Shown: positions 1 to 11,433 of the stretch, in pieces
Numbering within the stretch: position 1 is the stretch's first letter
How the letters are laid out: each line of letters begins with the position of its first letter
Origin: Leucocoprinus leucothites
Lineage: Eukaryota > Basidiomycota > Agaricomycetes > Agaricales > Agaricaceae
DNA length: 64,000 nucleotides
Reading direction: 5' to 3'
Assembly (NCBI GenBank): GCA_013368445.1
Contig: JAACJO010000016.1
Location: 310,001 to 374,000, forward strand
Made by a program: the position numbers and the translations under genes
The notes under the pieces: model-generated
What the model saw: only the letters and a program-made list of their open reading frames with translations
Told to the model about the DNA's origin: nothing
Database searches by the model: none

Positions 1-2066
1 TTCTCATTCCCCCAACTCAGGTTATCCGAGGTCGTCGGTCCGTTAAACACCGCGTTTGAAGCTAGGTTATAATCCAAGTTCGATTTTTGAGTCGAGGTGA
101 ACTGAGGGTTGAACTCAGGATCAACCAGATGATGGAGCCGCTTCGGCACAGTGCTGCTGATGTTCTCCGATGTTCGATCATCCACTTCGTCATCATCGAG
201 CTCCGAGTCAGACCCGGCCAGCGATGAAAGTGATTTCGCAGGCGAGCTATCGAGGTTGTCAAGGCCATAGAGATTGTATGTTGTCGCCTCGAGTTTTGAT
301 GCCGCTGACTCCGGACCAATCGATGGGAATCGAAACGGATCTGCTTTAGGGGAAGACGGAGGATCAGACGTCTGCCGTTGTGACCTCTGCACTATCAACG
401 CTGCCTCAACCGTTGAAGTATCATCATCTGCCTCCGGCTGGAGTTCCGCTGTGGGCTCAGGAACTTGTGACCCTTCAGAGTCGCCATCGTCAACCATTGC
501 GGCGATACTATCAGGAATTTGCGCGAGGGGGATTTCTGATGCGGGAGCTTGGAATGGTGGCTCGGGAACGGGAGCGGTCTGTATTGGATTGCCATTCACG
601 CTTAGCACAGTGTCTGCTCTCTTCGCCTGAGGCAGTTCTGGTATAGCCGATGGCTTGTGATTCCCTGAATCCGACGCTCGAGCGGGTGCTGGGAGAGCAG
701 CAGGGCTGTTCGAATTATGTTTCCGGGGTGAACTGCGCTTATTCCGAGGAGATAGGGCGAGGAGTTCGGTGAGATGAGGGAGAGCCTTTATGACAGGTGG
801 TGTAGCGAGAGCCTCAGCAGCATCAAGTTGAGGTGGGGGAGTCGAAAGCTGATCGACTTCCACTACTGTTTTGATTTTTTTGGCTACGGGTTCCTCGGGC
901 GACCCCGACCTTCCTCGTTTACGATTCAAGAAACCAGGATTATATCCTAAGTGAGCTGATTCGGGAGAATGGCGTGGATCGAAGGACTCGAGGGCCTCCA
1001 AAGAAGATTTGCGAGGTAGGTCAGGTTTCTGTACCTGATCGGCGATAATTAGTAGTGGTGTCGAGGTTTGAATTTGAGAGAGCCTAAATGAGGGCTGGAT
1101 GAAGTTCTGTCATTGAAGGCGATTAGGAAGGTCGAAGAACGAGAATACTGTGCTTACACTATCGGATCGATTGGCAATGTCACGAGGAGGGTGAAGAGGC
1201 GGCTGAGAAGATTGGTCAGGAACCTCAGCGTTGTGGAGAGTGGGGGGCAAAGGTTCGTGAACGTGAGCAGGATTAGTTGGATTGGGTGAAGGAACAGATG
1301 GGGGAGGATATCTGGACTTCAGTGAATCCTTGAGGGCAGTATTGGATCGTTTCACCACATTAAAACCGAATCTAGAACCGCTTGAAAGAGGGTGAGATAA
1401 GGAGAAACTAGATTTCAGATTCGTCTGGGCATTTGCGGCATGAGCACGACGACCCGAAGGTTCTGCCCGTGGATTAGATGCATTGAGAGGTGACGTTGCG
1501 TCTGCTTGGTCTTGATCCCGGTCGACTGTTACGTCGGGAGTCAGAGGTTCAAACTCTGCAGTCCTGATCCACCGCTGAACCTTCGAATTCACATCCTCCT
1601 CATCCTTGATTCTGCACTCTAACTCCTGCCATTCTTCGTTTGTCTTGGGGATGACACAAAGGTGCTTCGGGATCTCTGGCGCACGTGCATCGAGATTGGC
1701 ACCCAGCCAACGACGTCCACCTCTGGTACAGCGCAGCCGCAGGAGATCTGAAACAAAAACCCATCGTCCATCAGCGGGATTGCCGTTTGCTTCTGCGTAT
1801 GCCCTTTCGACTTTCGCCACCAATTGTCCAACTCTTGCTTTGGATTCAGAAGTGGGTGAGCCGGCTACCGAAGATTCAACCTCTTCCATGCTAGCTCGAG
1901 CGAGATGCTCACGCGTAAGGCGTTTCAAGTAGCTCGAGCAAGTCCCAACTTCGCCCGTCGACGAGACATTGGAGTCGGGAACATCATCATAGAAAACCGG
2001 AGTATAAAGCGACTTTGACGCCCTGGAATGAGTGTTTCCTTGAGCAGGTGCAGGCATAATAGACAA
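1..2066 (-). CDS. long disordered nuclear-type protein, 5' part (runs off left edge)
   Basis: Partial gene read leftwards from the ATG at 2064-2066. The first exon runs to 1158. A 51-nt intron (1107-1157, GTAAGC donor, GACAG acceptor) removes the stop that would otherwise end the frame, and the frame then stays open to base 1, so the C-terminus is outside the window. The first 160 residues look folded, with a segment around residues 85-160 rich in Trp, Arg and Glu (WVFVSDLLRLRC, then WQELECRIKDEED). The rest is Ser/Pro/acidic low-complexity sequence with a basic patch (RKRGRSGSPEEPVAKKIKT) that looks like a nuclear localisation signal. I do not recognise the family. A chromatin or telomere-associated role is possible but unsupported. 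A second intron inside the first exon, near the TTTTTGTTTCAG at about 1755, cannot be excluded. Confidence 0.6.
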
Positions 2067-5002
2067 GTCCGCGAGATAGAAGATATCTCTAAGAGAAACC
2101 GTAAAGCATTAAGCGTCTGTGGAAGTCAAGAACAGCCTGAGTAGACCAAGTTCAACTTACTTAGGTTAGGGTCACATCACCTGACTGGAAATGCCCAATC
2201 AGAAAACTAGATCAGACCTAGTAATAACTGAGTAATATAGCTTGGCTATCTGACTAGAGGCCGTGGCGTGGCTCACAGCTTTGACCTTGCTTCAGCCCAT
2301 TGGCAGGTATTGTGTATGTACTTGTTTTTATTTTACCATATTTTGGGGACACAATCTTGGCGAATTAGACCTACAGATTCCAGGTACTGTGTATGCACTT
2401 GTTTGTTGGGGGCACGATACTCGAACAAGGGGTGACCTTGCTGAAGCAAAGTGATCTCTCTCTCAGGCTCCTACATCACCGACATCCATCAATGATGAAT
2501 ATTATTGAGTGTTGGAAAGCAAGTTGAACGTCAAGGTGTTGAAGCGCTGAACTCTATTTATGGTTTGATAATTAATGATTGGATTTTCGGATCATTGACA
2601 CAATCATCAATTTAACACTGGAAAACATATGTGGTATTTATTTAAAGATTCCTGTACTGACCCAAGCTACGATCAAACGAGCGGCGCAGTTGGCTCGATG
2701 AAACGCTTGGAAATCGGACACTGACACAAGATCAGCAAGGAGCTGTGATACAGGAAATTTCGAAATGTAATGGCGGCCAAATCGAAAAAATTCTGAGGGA
2801 TCACCGCACACAGCTTCGTCTACTTCCAGCCGTAGCAGTCTGCAAGCCAGAATACACCTCTGATGCCCAAAAATTCCGCCAACTATCACTCATGTTCCTC
2901 ATATCTCTTGTAACACATAGTTTGACTCATTGAATTTCTCTGGGACCTTCATAATTGAAAGCTACAACTAGGGAGTTGGCAGCCAAGAGAGTCAGAACGT
3001 CGCTCGGTGCCCCAACAACACAGAGTCATTGATGGGGTAATTTGGTCCCAGTGTTGACCCGCAAACATACACTTAAACGACGTTTTTAGGATTGAGATCA
3101 CTAAGCCTCATTTGCCAGTAAGTTATTGGCTCACACAATAGTGCTTCAAAGACGCAGCCCACACTTTGTGTGATACAAATGATCGATCACCTGTGCAAAC
3201 CTAGGCTCAAATTCTTGGCTAGAGTCACCCGAATCTAGAAAAAAAAACCTCGGTTAAGATGATTTTTGGATCCTGGCAGAAAGGAGCCGCAGTTGCGACC
3301 ATCGACTAGCCTGGAAAGCATAGCTAACATGAAAAGTCGTCAAATCACATGACAAACCCCACCAGAGCCATGATATATCATTATGATGCATGCCACTGGG
3401 AGCCTGTTTATGATTTCTAATAGCGCATTAACGAGTGGTAAACCCAGACCGTTGGAGCCAGCAGAGGATAGACAGAAGAATAACCGATTTCTATGTGAAG
3501 TTGACAGTTGTTCGTGCTTTCCTATGAGATTTATCCGTTTCTATCCGAGGTGCACTACCCTGTTCTCTGATCTTAGGGTGCCGTGGTGATGACCGGGATT
3601 CCAGCCTGTTTTTTTTCCCGCTTACGCCGGGCTTTCGCAGCAGAATGAGTCGCCTTGGTTTCTTGTCAACGGATCAAAACGTATCCAAATAGTTTGGTAA
3701 GTGCCACCTGACACAATGAAACTCGCTTTTTTTAATATGCAATTGGACATGGCTGCATGCGCTATTCTTCCAACGACTACCAGTATTGGGGCGACGTTGA
3801 TCTCAGGGTAAGGAAAGCATCGGAGACAACGACTGACCGAGGTTTGCGCTTTTCATCCTCTTTTTTTTGTGCCTGGTCTTGTGATTGAATGATTGTTGTG
3901 GCGAGAATCAATGCATCCTGGAGGCAGTGGTTTTAAACTAAGGATAGTGGAACGTGATTAATGCAAAGACCGACCTATGGGCCCAGAAAACGCTTATTCT
4001 TTTTGCCCCTCGATTTTTGCGCGCTGCGTGATGGTCCTCCAAGATCATGCATGGGCTTCGATTTCCATTTTTCGGACCCCGTATACAGGATACAAAGGAC
4101 GCTCTTGCAAGCGGAACCTAGTCAGTCCTGATTTCATGTGACCGCAGATTTGATCTCCGACAAAATGTAGTGCAGGTGCATTGTTACAGGTCTGGTACGG
4201 ATAACTTCTTCCTCTTCAAGAACAAGGTAAGATCGCGTTCCAATCCTCATAACGCGTCAAAGTGTCAGTCTATGCGCAATCCCAAAAAGCACAGAGAAGG
4301 ATAAATGTCGAGAGGGCGGTGATGTATGCGCTTACGAATGACCGCGCCGAATTAATGGTTTACGGCATCTCTCTTGCCGAGGTCGACTTCTCCAGCCATC
4401 ATGCATCTTTACGGCCACCCAATGTTGGCCACTATCACCAACGAGAGTTCGCTGAAGCGTGAACCGGATCGCAACTGTCTAGGCCCTTGCGACGGGACAC
4501 CAAATTTTGACGAAATCCAAATCTGTCAATACAATCTATCAGGGTCCATATCAACGGATGAACAACAATCGGGATTTTCAATGTTACAGGTGCTGCGTTC
4601 CATAGGGATAATGCCCATGCGAGTCTATCAGTGCAATTTGTGTATCCATTTTCCCGTGGTGGATCATATCACAAATCAGTCACACCACCTCAGTGCATCG
4701 ATACACTGAAACGCGTCCAGCTTTTTTAGGACTACGGGCTCGTCTTTCCCTGAGGCTGAACAACACCCGCGGCACTGCAAACGATCAATGATTGGTGGGC
4801 GTTCAGCGTTCCATCTCAGAAAAGCCGATACGTTGCTTTGGCTGTTTCTAGCGAGGAATCCGCTCTCCACCCTTGGCTTAGCAGTTCTTCGGTACGTCAA
4901 GGTATAAGAGGCACCAGCTTTCGTCATCTAAAAGCATCTTCTTCGCCTCCCAATCTACTCACAAGCTTCACCAAACTCTCACTACTCTATCTTCGACCAG
5001 CC
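2067..5002. other. gene-poor stretch
   Basis: About 2.9 kb with only short ORFs lacking splice support or recognisable motifs. I see no tRNA, LTR or tandem array. It probably holds the promoters of the two flanking divergent genes plus non-coding or decayed DNA. Confidence 0.5.
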
Positions 5003-5715
5003 ATGTGCCACACCAGACAGTGAGCGTTTGACATTGCATTTTCAGTCGACTAGACGGTTGACTTGTACACCCCTCTCTAGAGTTCGCAACATCTACATCC
5101 AATGCGGTCACGGCGAGACTTTGGTAGGTAGTCCAACTATGTCGTTAACGTTCAGTATTCTGATTGTTCTTCCGTTAATCAGCCTGATGAATGGGTGAGC
5201 TTTGTACGAATCGCCTTCCGCACTCGTGTTTCTCACCTCTTTAATTTTCCGCAGATTCGCTGCGAGAGTCGTAACTGCAAACTTAGCGCACACCACCCGC
5301 CCCACTGCGCCAATTGTAAAGAGACCTGTTGGCAGAAGTGAGTTTCTTTCTCCAATTATCACAAGACTCCGTTCGGCTCTGTCTGATCATGACTATCGTG
5401 GATTTCTCTTCGCTTCCCCACATGTCCATCGTGTTTATCTCACGTCAACTCGACCTTTACGCTCTCACGACACTTAACCTACCCCAATTCTTATTCGCGG
5501 CGACCTCACGACAAACCCTACTCCTTCGGTCCGCATGGCTCGATGTCCAACCATCACACTTTTGGAACTGGCAGCCGTCAGTACCCCGAGCAATATAGTA
5601 CGTTATAGATCTGTCGATAAATGTTCTCGCCTTCTGATCCAAACCGTTTTGGTGAATAGGCCCTCAGATCAATGGGAAATGCTCAGCCTGCGCCGACCCC
5701 TATCGCCGTGGCTGA
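5003..5715 (+). CDS. small Cys-rich protein, Agaricomycete CGHG/RCESxxC family
   Basis: Six exons join in phase to a 77-residue protein: 5003-5019, 5081-5123, 5183-5194, 5255-5337, 5575-5597 and 5660-5715 (234 nt in all). The start is MCHTRQ, followed by VRNIYIQCGHGETL, the 12-nt micro-exon PDEW, IRCESRNC, then CANCKETCWQ, and finally QYPEQYSPQINGKCSACA. The paired Cys and His residues suggest metal binding, but no biochemical role is known to me. I recognise this as a family seen in many mushroom genomes with the same order of motifs. Five introns in so short a gene match the family. The fourth intron, 237 nt, is four times the usual size here and was placed because only the acceptor at 5573-5574 restores phase (CWQN-RQYPEQYS). 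Confidence 0.8.
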
Positions 5716-7821
5716 TTCGTTCTACAACTATGTTGTGCGCTCTGCTAACCACCTCGCGCATAATTCTCTTCTGCCTCTGATAGATTTCTGTATTTTGTAT
5801 GTTTGACTGTATTTAGTTTGTTCGCTATCCTTTCGACGAGCGCCGGGATGTGACGATCTTGCATCGCCACATCTGCTCAATTATTTAATTCTCCGTTTAG
5901 ACTTATATAAATCTCATCTTTGTGAAATATACAACAATGTGTTCTTCTGCAAATTTGTGTATGAGGTCGAGTTTTTGTCATGGGGATTTTATCGACGGAT
6001 TGAATGGCTTGCGGCATATTTTTGCCAGGAACGGTCAAACGCCCATAGCGGAACGTCAAATTCGGTTGATTTGCTAGATTCCGTCATCCAGAAATGAGGA
6101 AATCGCGATCCATCATCTAATTCGCTGACTTTGAATCTGGAACCGAAATTAGACGGCGGCGATGGGGCTCATTTGGCGTTCTTGTATTCCCTTCGCTTAA
6201 TCAGTTCTCTTATTTTTTCTACATAGGGATATTCGGGTTTTCTATGTTTGGGGTGCGCCCATGAATTCTTGGCCCAAATATCTACCTTAGTCCAATGTCA
6301 GTTGACACATAGGACTGTTTATGATTTTTTGTGGCGTAGATAGGTCAGCCAGCCAAAACCGATCATTCTACGGCCATGGCGACGAGGGCTCAGTTGAGTA
6401 CAAAGGCTCACAAATATCCGCGTAAGGCCGCCGTTAATAAATCTTGGGGCAGGGTCGCTTGGCGTCTTCTTACGCTTGGTGTCTTCCTGACCAGTGGAAA
6501 ACCCTTAGAAACCCGCGAATAGCTTGCGCCCTCGGTCAATGTCCGACTCCCAAGGTCGCGCTGGACTGTCATATGCAAGCGCAAGCTCAACACCCTTGCC
6601 GATCCGACAGATACGCGATGCTCTCTTGCCTTGATTACCCAAGTTTTGTGTAATAATTTCAGGCAAATCTGGCGTTTCGTATCTAAAAGGGCGGAGATTA
6701 TTTTGTGGTGACTCAGGACCTGTTCCGCCTCAGTGGAGCTGTTGTGTCTGTTAAAAATACAAGGCCGCAGAAAATTAGGTCAAGCGTAGATCCTAGGTGC
6801 ACGTTGTATTGTATTGGTGGCGTAGGTGAAGAGTCGGTGATTGTGATCGTTACACATCCTTCCCGAACCGTTCCAATTGGCATTGGGCGATATGATATCC
6901 AATCTTCTCCCTCTAATCACAATGGCATTGCGATCGCTGCATCCCCGCCCATTACGCACGACAAAATAAGAAAGAAGTGTTTTCCCGAGTTTGGGACAGA
7001 TGAAAGAATGAACTTTGCAACTTCAGGCTCCCGTGTTTCAATTTGCTCAACTACTACTTGACATATTCAGGAGCCCCGGACTGCGATCATCATGAACTAG
7101 TTTCAAGGACAGCCAATGCGCAGTAGGCATTCAGGTATCTGAGATCCTGGGCTAGGACCTTCATGAAGCTTGCTGGGCTCAAGTTCAATGTCCTGCACAT
7201 CATCCAAACATAGAATGAGACCTATCTTCTTCTCTGCTCTATTTCCGGGTGGGTCGGAGGGGACTCGGGGGTTCCGGACATCTACTTATCTTGAACATGG
7301 CCGGGGAACCTGATAGAACTTGGATGTTCTCTAGTAAGCTAGTGGTTTTATCATACCAAACCAGAGTCAAAAACTGTTTGCTCCCCCTCCCCACCTCCCC
7401 CCAAAGTTGCACTTGGGTGATACACCCACCCGGGCCCATTGGCTGATTGGTACACCAATATCGTTCTTCGGTGGTAACTCCTACAAAAGAGTCATACAAG
7501 TTGGTTTCAAAGGAGCTCTAGTGATAAGATTAAGTAAATGGTACCGTTGTGTGCTTGCTTGGCGAGCTACAAATGAGCTCATGAACGCACACCGGGAACT
7601 TGACAATTCGGCCTAGCGTTGTGCCTTATGGCACAGCCGTGGCGTTCGGTAACCTCGGATGCCCATCCGAAGTCACGTGCCTGGCTGACCATAACTCCGA
7701 TCGGCGACTTTATGCAGAATTATTCCAAAATATAATTTCCGCCCACTATATAGGTTAGAGGCCTCCAGCTCTCCATTTCCGACTCTTGGACCCCACCAGT
7801 TACGTTCTTTTACGATTGATT
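5716..7821. other. intergenic stretch
   Basis: About 2.1 kb. The longest open frame (6705-7061, plus) has no domain, splice context or biased codon use. I see no confident gene, RNA or repeat. The last 150 bases are presumably the promoter of the transporter gene. Confidence 0.5.
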
Positions 7822-10728
7822 ATGTCGATACCCGCGAACGAACGACAGCCTTTGCTCGAAAACTCATCGGATCTCAAAAAACATCCTCCAGGACCTCGCG
7901 ACATCTCACAGTCGACCCGCTTTGGAATTTTGGCAGGGGTGTGGATGGCGAATTTTCTTTCGGTGCGTTCAGGTATCATTCTGCATGCATTTCGAATGGG
8001 CTAATGGAAGTATCTCAGGCGTTCAATCGTGAGCAGATCTTCCTTTCAGTTCTCTTTCGACCGCTCACGCGAGTCCTCATCGATGTGCTCCAGAAACTCT
8101 TGTTCCGACGAGTAAGCTCAGTTTGTTTTCTATCCATACTTCCTGGCTCAGTATCTTTATTGGAACGCAAAGTGCTGGCGTCAATTTCTTCGGACTTTAA
8201 TAAGTCGAATCAGGCTAGTTGGCTAGGAACTGCGTGCGTTCATTTCCGAAATATGCTCATCTTCTGTAATCTAATCGAGGATATAGCTATTTACTTGCAA
8301 CTTGCACCTTTACTCCACTTTATGGGCGGTTGTGCAATGTGCTCGGGCGCAAGGGTGCAAACCGTACCGCTCTCTTCTTCGCGGCCGCTGGTTGCGTGAT
8401 GTGTGGATTATCACAGTCCATGGAGATGCTGATTGCTGCTCGTTTCGTAGGTCTTGCATTACAATCATCTGCTTTAGCCTTTCAGGTAACCTCACATTGA
8501 TTCCACTTTAGCTGGCAGGGATGGGCGGTGGTGGATTGTTTACGACGACTTCGTAAGTTGCTTCTCCTTTGGTTAAACCTTTTCTAAATGAGCATTTCAG
8601 AATAATTGTCAGCGATATGTATCACATCAGGGTAGGTCTCCTTCCGCCTCCTTGAAATTAAGGATGCTGATTTTATCTCTACAGAGTCGAGGCCTGGCCC
8701 AGGGTGTGGGTAGTCTTTTCAATGGTGTATGTCTTTCTGTCCCGTTGCGATCCTTTCAAGTCTGATGGACTGGATAGCTCGGCTTAGGCTTAGGGGGTCC
8801 CTTTGGAGGAATGGTTGCGGATTGGTGAGTTCGTCTCCTATTGCCAATCACAGTAGTTAATTTTCGTAGGCTTGGCTGGAGATGGGCATTTCTTATCCAA
8901 ATACCTTTCTTCTTCCTCTCTTATATCCTGACCTCATATAATCTTTGCTATGTCACCTCTGTAAGTCAATAGATGTGTGTGTGTGAGCGCGTGTACTGAT
9001 ATCTCCTTTAGGGGAAGGGCAGAAGCACCAAGGAGATTCTCAAGCGAATCGATTACGGTGGCAGTGGTACTCTTTTACTCTGTGTAAGTGGAAGGTTTGG
9101 AATGGGAATTTTTCCGCGCCAACGGGTACTGTCTAGGTTGGATCCATTTTGTTTTACCTCAGCGAACGCTATAACAACAATCTGCCTGTGAGTTTTGAAT
9201 TGAAAATCGGTAATATCTATTCTAGGCTTATTTTTCCCCGTGTAATTGACAGTGGGATAGTCCGACTGTACTGGGCCCTCTCATCTTAGCATTTACTTCG
9301 GCAATCGCCTTTCTAACCGTAGAGCTTTTTATATCCCCTGAGCCTATCTTGGCGCCCTACCTGCTCAAGCAGAAGATACCCCTTTTGTCTGGTGCATCCA
9401 ATTTCCTGGTCGCGAACTGTAACTTTGCCATCATGTACTTTTTCCCTTTATGGTTCCAGACTGTCCGTTTGACGAGCGCCTCTACCGCCGGTACGAGGCC
9501 ATATCCATCTAACCAATTCTAGCATTCCTAATATATAGTTTTCCATAGGAGCCCACTTATTACCAAATAGCTTGGCCATGTCCACTGGATCCGTCTTTGC
9601 TGGTTGGATGATGCATAAGACTGGAAGATACAAGACGTTGAATATGGTTTTCGGGATTTTCCCCTTCATCGGTGCTATTGCGATCTGTCTGATCAATGAG
9701 AAATCAGGACCCATTCAGTCATGGTTAAGCATCGTAAGCATATCATTTGTTCTAATGGACTTCATCTGTCTGAGATTAATTGGATAGATCCCTCTCGGAT
9801 TTGGCAATGCGGTCGTGCTTCAAACAATGTTCAGTGGGTTCCATGCGGCACATTCTCATATATTCCCACCTGACAAAACCCTTCCCTAGTCGCGCTACTT
9901 GTACATCTCCCTGGTACGCCTCGTTTGTGATTCATTACTATGCTGAAAGGTTGATTTTCCCGTAGAAAGTCATGTTGCTGTTGGAACGGGATTTAATACA
10001 TTCTTCCGGGGAGTTGGTGAGTCAGTCCGTCTCGCTCTCGAGTTTGCTGTTCACAGTCAGGTGCTTTGTAGGTCAAGTTGGTGGTGTTGCTATCTCATCA
10101 GCAATTTATCAGTCCAAACTTGATCACGAACTTCATTCCAGAATAACGATTCCGGGTGCCGAAGAGGTATAATTGAGCAAATAAACCAAGAGATAGCTCG
10201 AGCTCATCCTTGCCCTCAGATAATCACTAGGATTAGGCATCAGGCCCGACTTGTCGCTTTACTGCCTCCTGAGCTTCAGCGTCCTGCAAGAGATGCGTAC
10301 AATGCCAGTCTGAAAGCTGTCTTTGTCTACGCTGCTATCTCTACGTTCCTTGCCTTCCTTGTTCGGCTCCCTGTAAGTGCTATCCTTAACCGCAGGGACA
10401 GATGATTGACTCATCCTACCAGATACCCGAGAAGGAGCTTGATTCTCGTCCCCCATCGGTTGAACCCGCTCAAGCTCCGATCCGCGGCGATGGACCATCG
10501 GCAAACGAAGATGATGAAACTTTACCACCTTCTCGAGCCTCAGAAGCCGACACTATGGTATTCGAAGAGGAAGACGTGGATGAGCTGCCGGCGCGGATGG
10601 GTGGGGACCTGGAATCTGGCGTCAAGAAGGTACTAATAAAGGAGCGGTCAAGAAGATTGTCTGGCTTCGAGTCCCAGGACGCTGTCGCGGATCCAGAGAC
10701 ACTACCGACCAGATCGGCACAGACTTGA
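7822..10728 (+). CDS. MFS transporter, DHA2 / Vba1-Fnx1-like
   Basis: A gene with more than a dozen short introns encoding roughly 600 residues of a 14-helix major facilitator. The start is MSIPANERQPLLE; an acidic dileucine-like QPLLE lies in the cytosolic N-tail and is common in vacuolar transporters. Clear family blocks follow across spliced exons: GVWMANFLS, then NQTLVPTMLASISSDF, SNQASWLGTAYLLATCTFTP, LYGRLCNVLGRKGANR (MFS signature loop), AGMGGGGLFTT, SRGLAQGVG, GGPFGGMVADWLGWRWAFL, a late LVHLPESHVAVGTGFNT and RGVGQVGGVAIS. The C-tail (about residues 500 on) is acidic and disordered. Relatives are S. cerevisiae Vba1/Vba2 and S. pombe Fnx1, which move basic amino acids into the vacuole; substrate here is inferred only. 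All junctions checked keep phase. The upstream TTG-initiated extension was not used because the ATG at 7822 is the first good start. Confidence 0.85.
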
Positions 10729-11433
10729 GGGACCGGTAACACGTCGCTTTAAGGCGTTCGATGTCAAAAGGGATCATATACCCTAACTGGGTTTTTCCTA
10801 ATCTTAGAATTGGGTTTCGGTTGTTATTCGCTTTCATCTTGTTTATTGCTATCCATGGACATTTCTTCTATCACCTACTTTGATCTAGAGTTATTCTAAC
10901 TAATATCTCTAGCCCATGTATTATACAAAACTTGGAACACATTCTTAGTATTCTCAAGACCACAAATGTTATTCGAAATTAGCTGGAATAGCAGTATACA
11001 ATCCGCGAAGTTTACCCCGAATGTAACATCGGTCCATCAATGAAATAGTTGACGTCAAGATATTTGTGGTTGTTTGCCAATTTCTTCTCTGAACCCTCAT
11101 CAAGAGCTTCAGCGCTATGTGATGGACAAGTACACGATGCAACCATAACACAGCCCTTCCCGTGCAAGTCCATTTACTCCCTCTGTCTGAACAAGTAAGT
11201 GTTTTCGACTTGCGAGAGGAGAATGGCTGATTTAAATTAAATTCCTTGGCCCACCCTGTCCTCCCGAAACTCGTTAGACTTTCAAGCCCAGATTCGAGAC
11301 AGCGCGCGTTTTAGAGCGGGGAGACATCTAGAGGCTTAGAATCCAAGTTTACTGAAGGTAGATTTTGAGGTCTACTTTTATATTATTAAATTTAACCTCC
11401 AACTCAATTAACAGATTCTTTGTAGTCCTGATT
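10729..11433. other. intergenic region
   Basis: About 700 bases between the transporter and the PP2C-like gene, both plus strand. AT-rich near 10850-10980. No gene seen. Confidence 0.5.

Noticed and set aside
274..646. Plus-strand open frames of 118 and 88 codons
   Set aside because: They are antisense to the long minus-strand disordered protein, whose frame continues to the window edge after one intron.
2638..2889. Minus-strand 83-codon frame
   Set aside because: No motif, no splice partner and no promoter; isolated in a gene-poor stretch.
4374..4709. Plus-strand 111-codon frame
   Set aside because: Overlaps another frame, shows no domain and is upstream of the well-supported Cys-rich gene.
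6705..7061. Plus-strand 118-codon frame
   Set aside because: Composition looks random and no family pattern was recognised.
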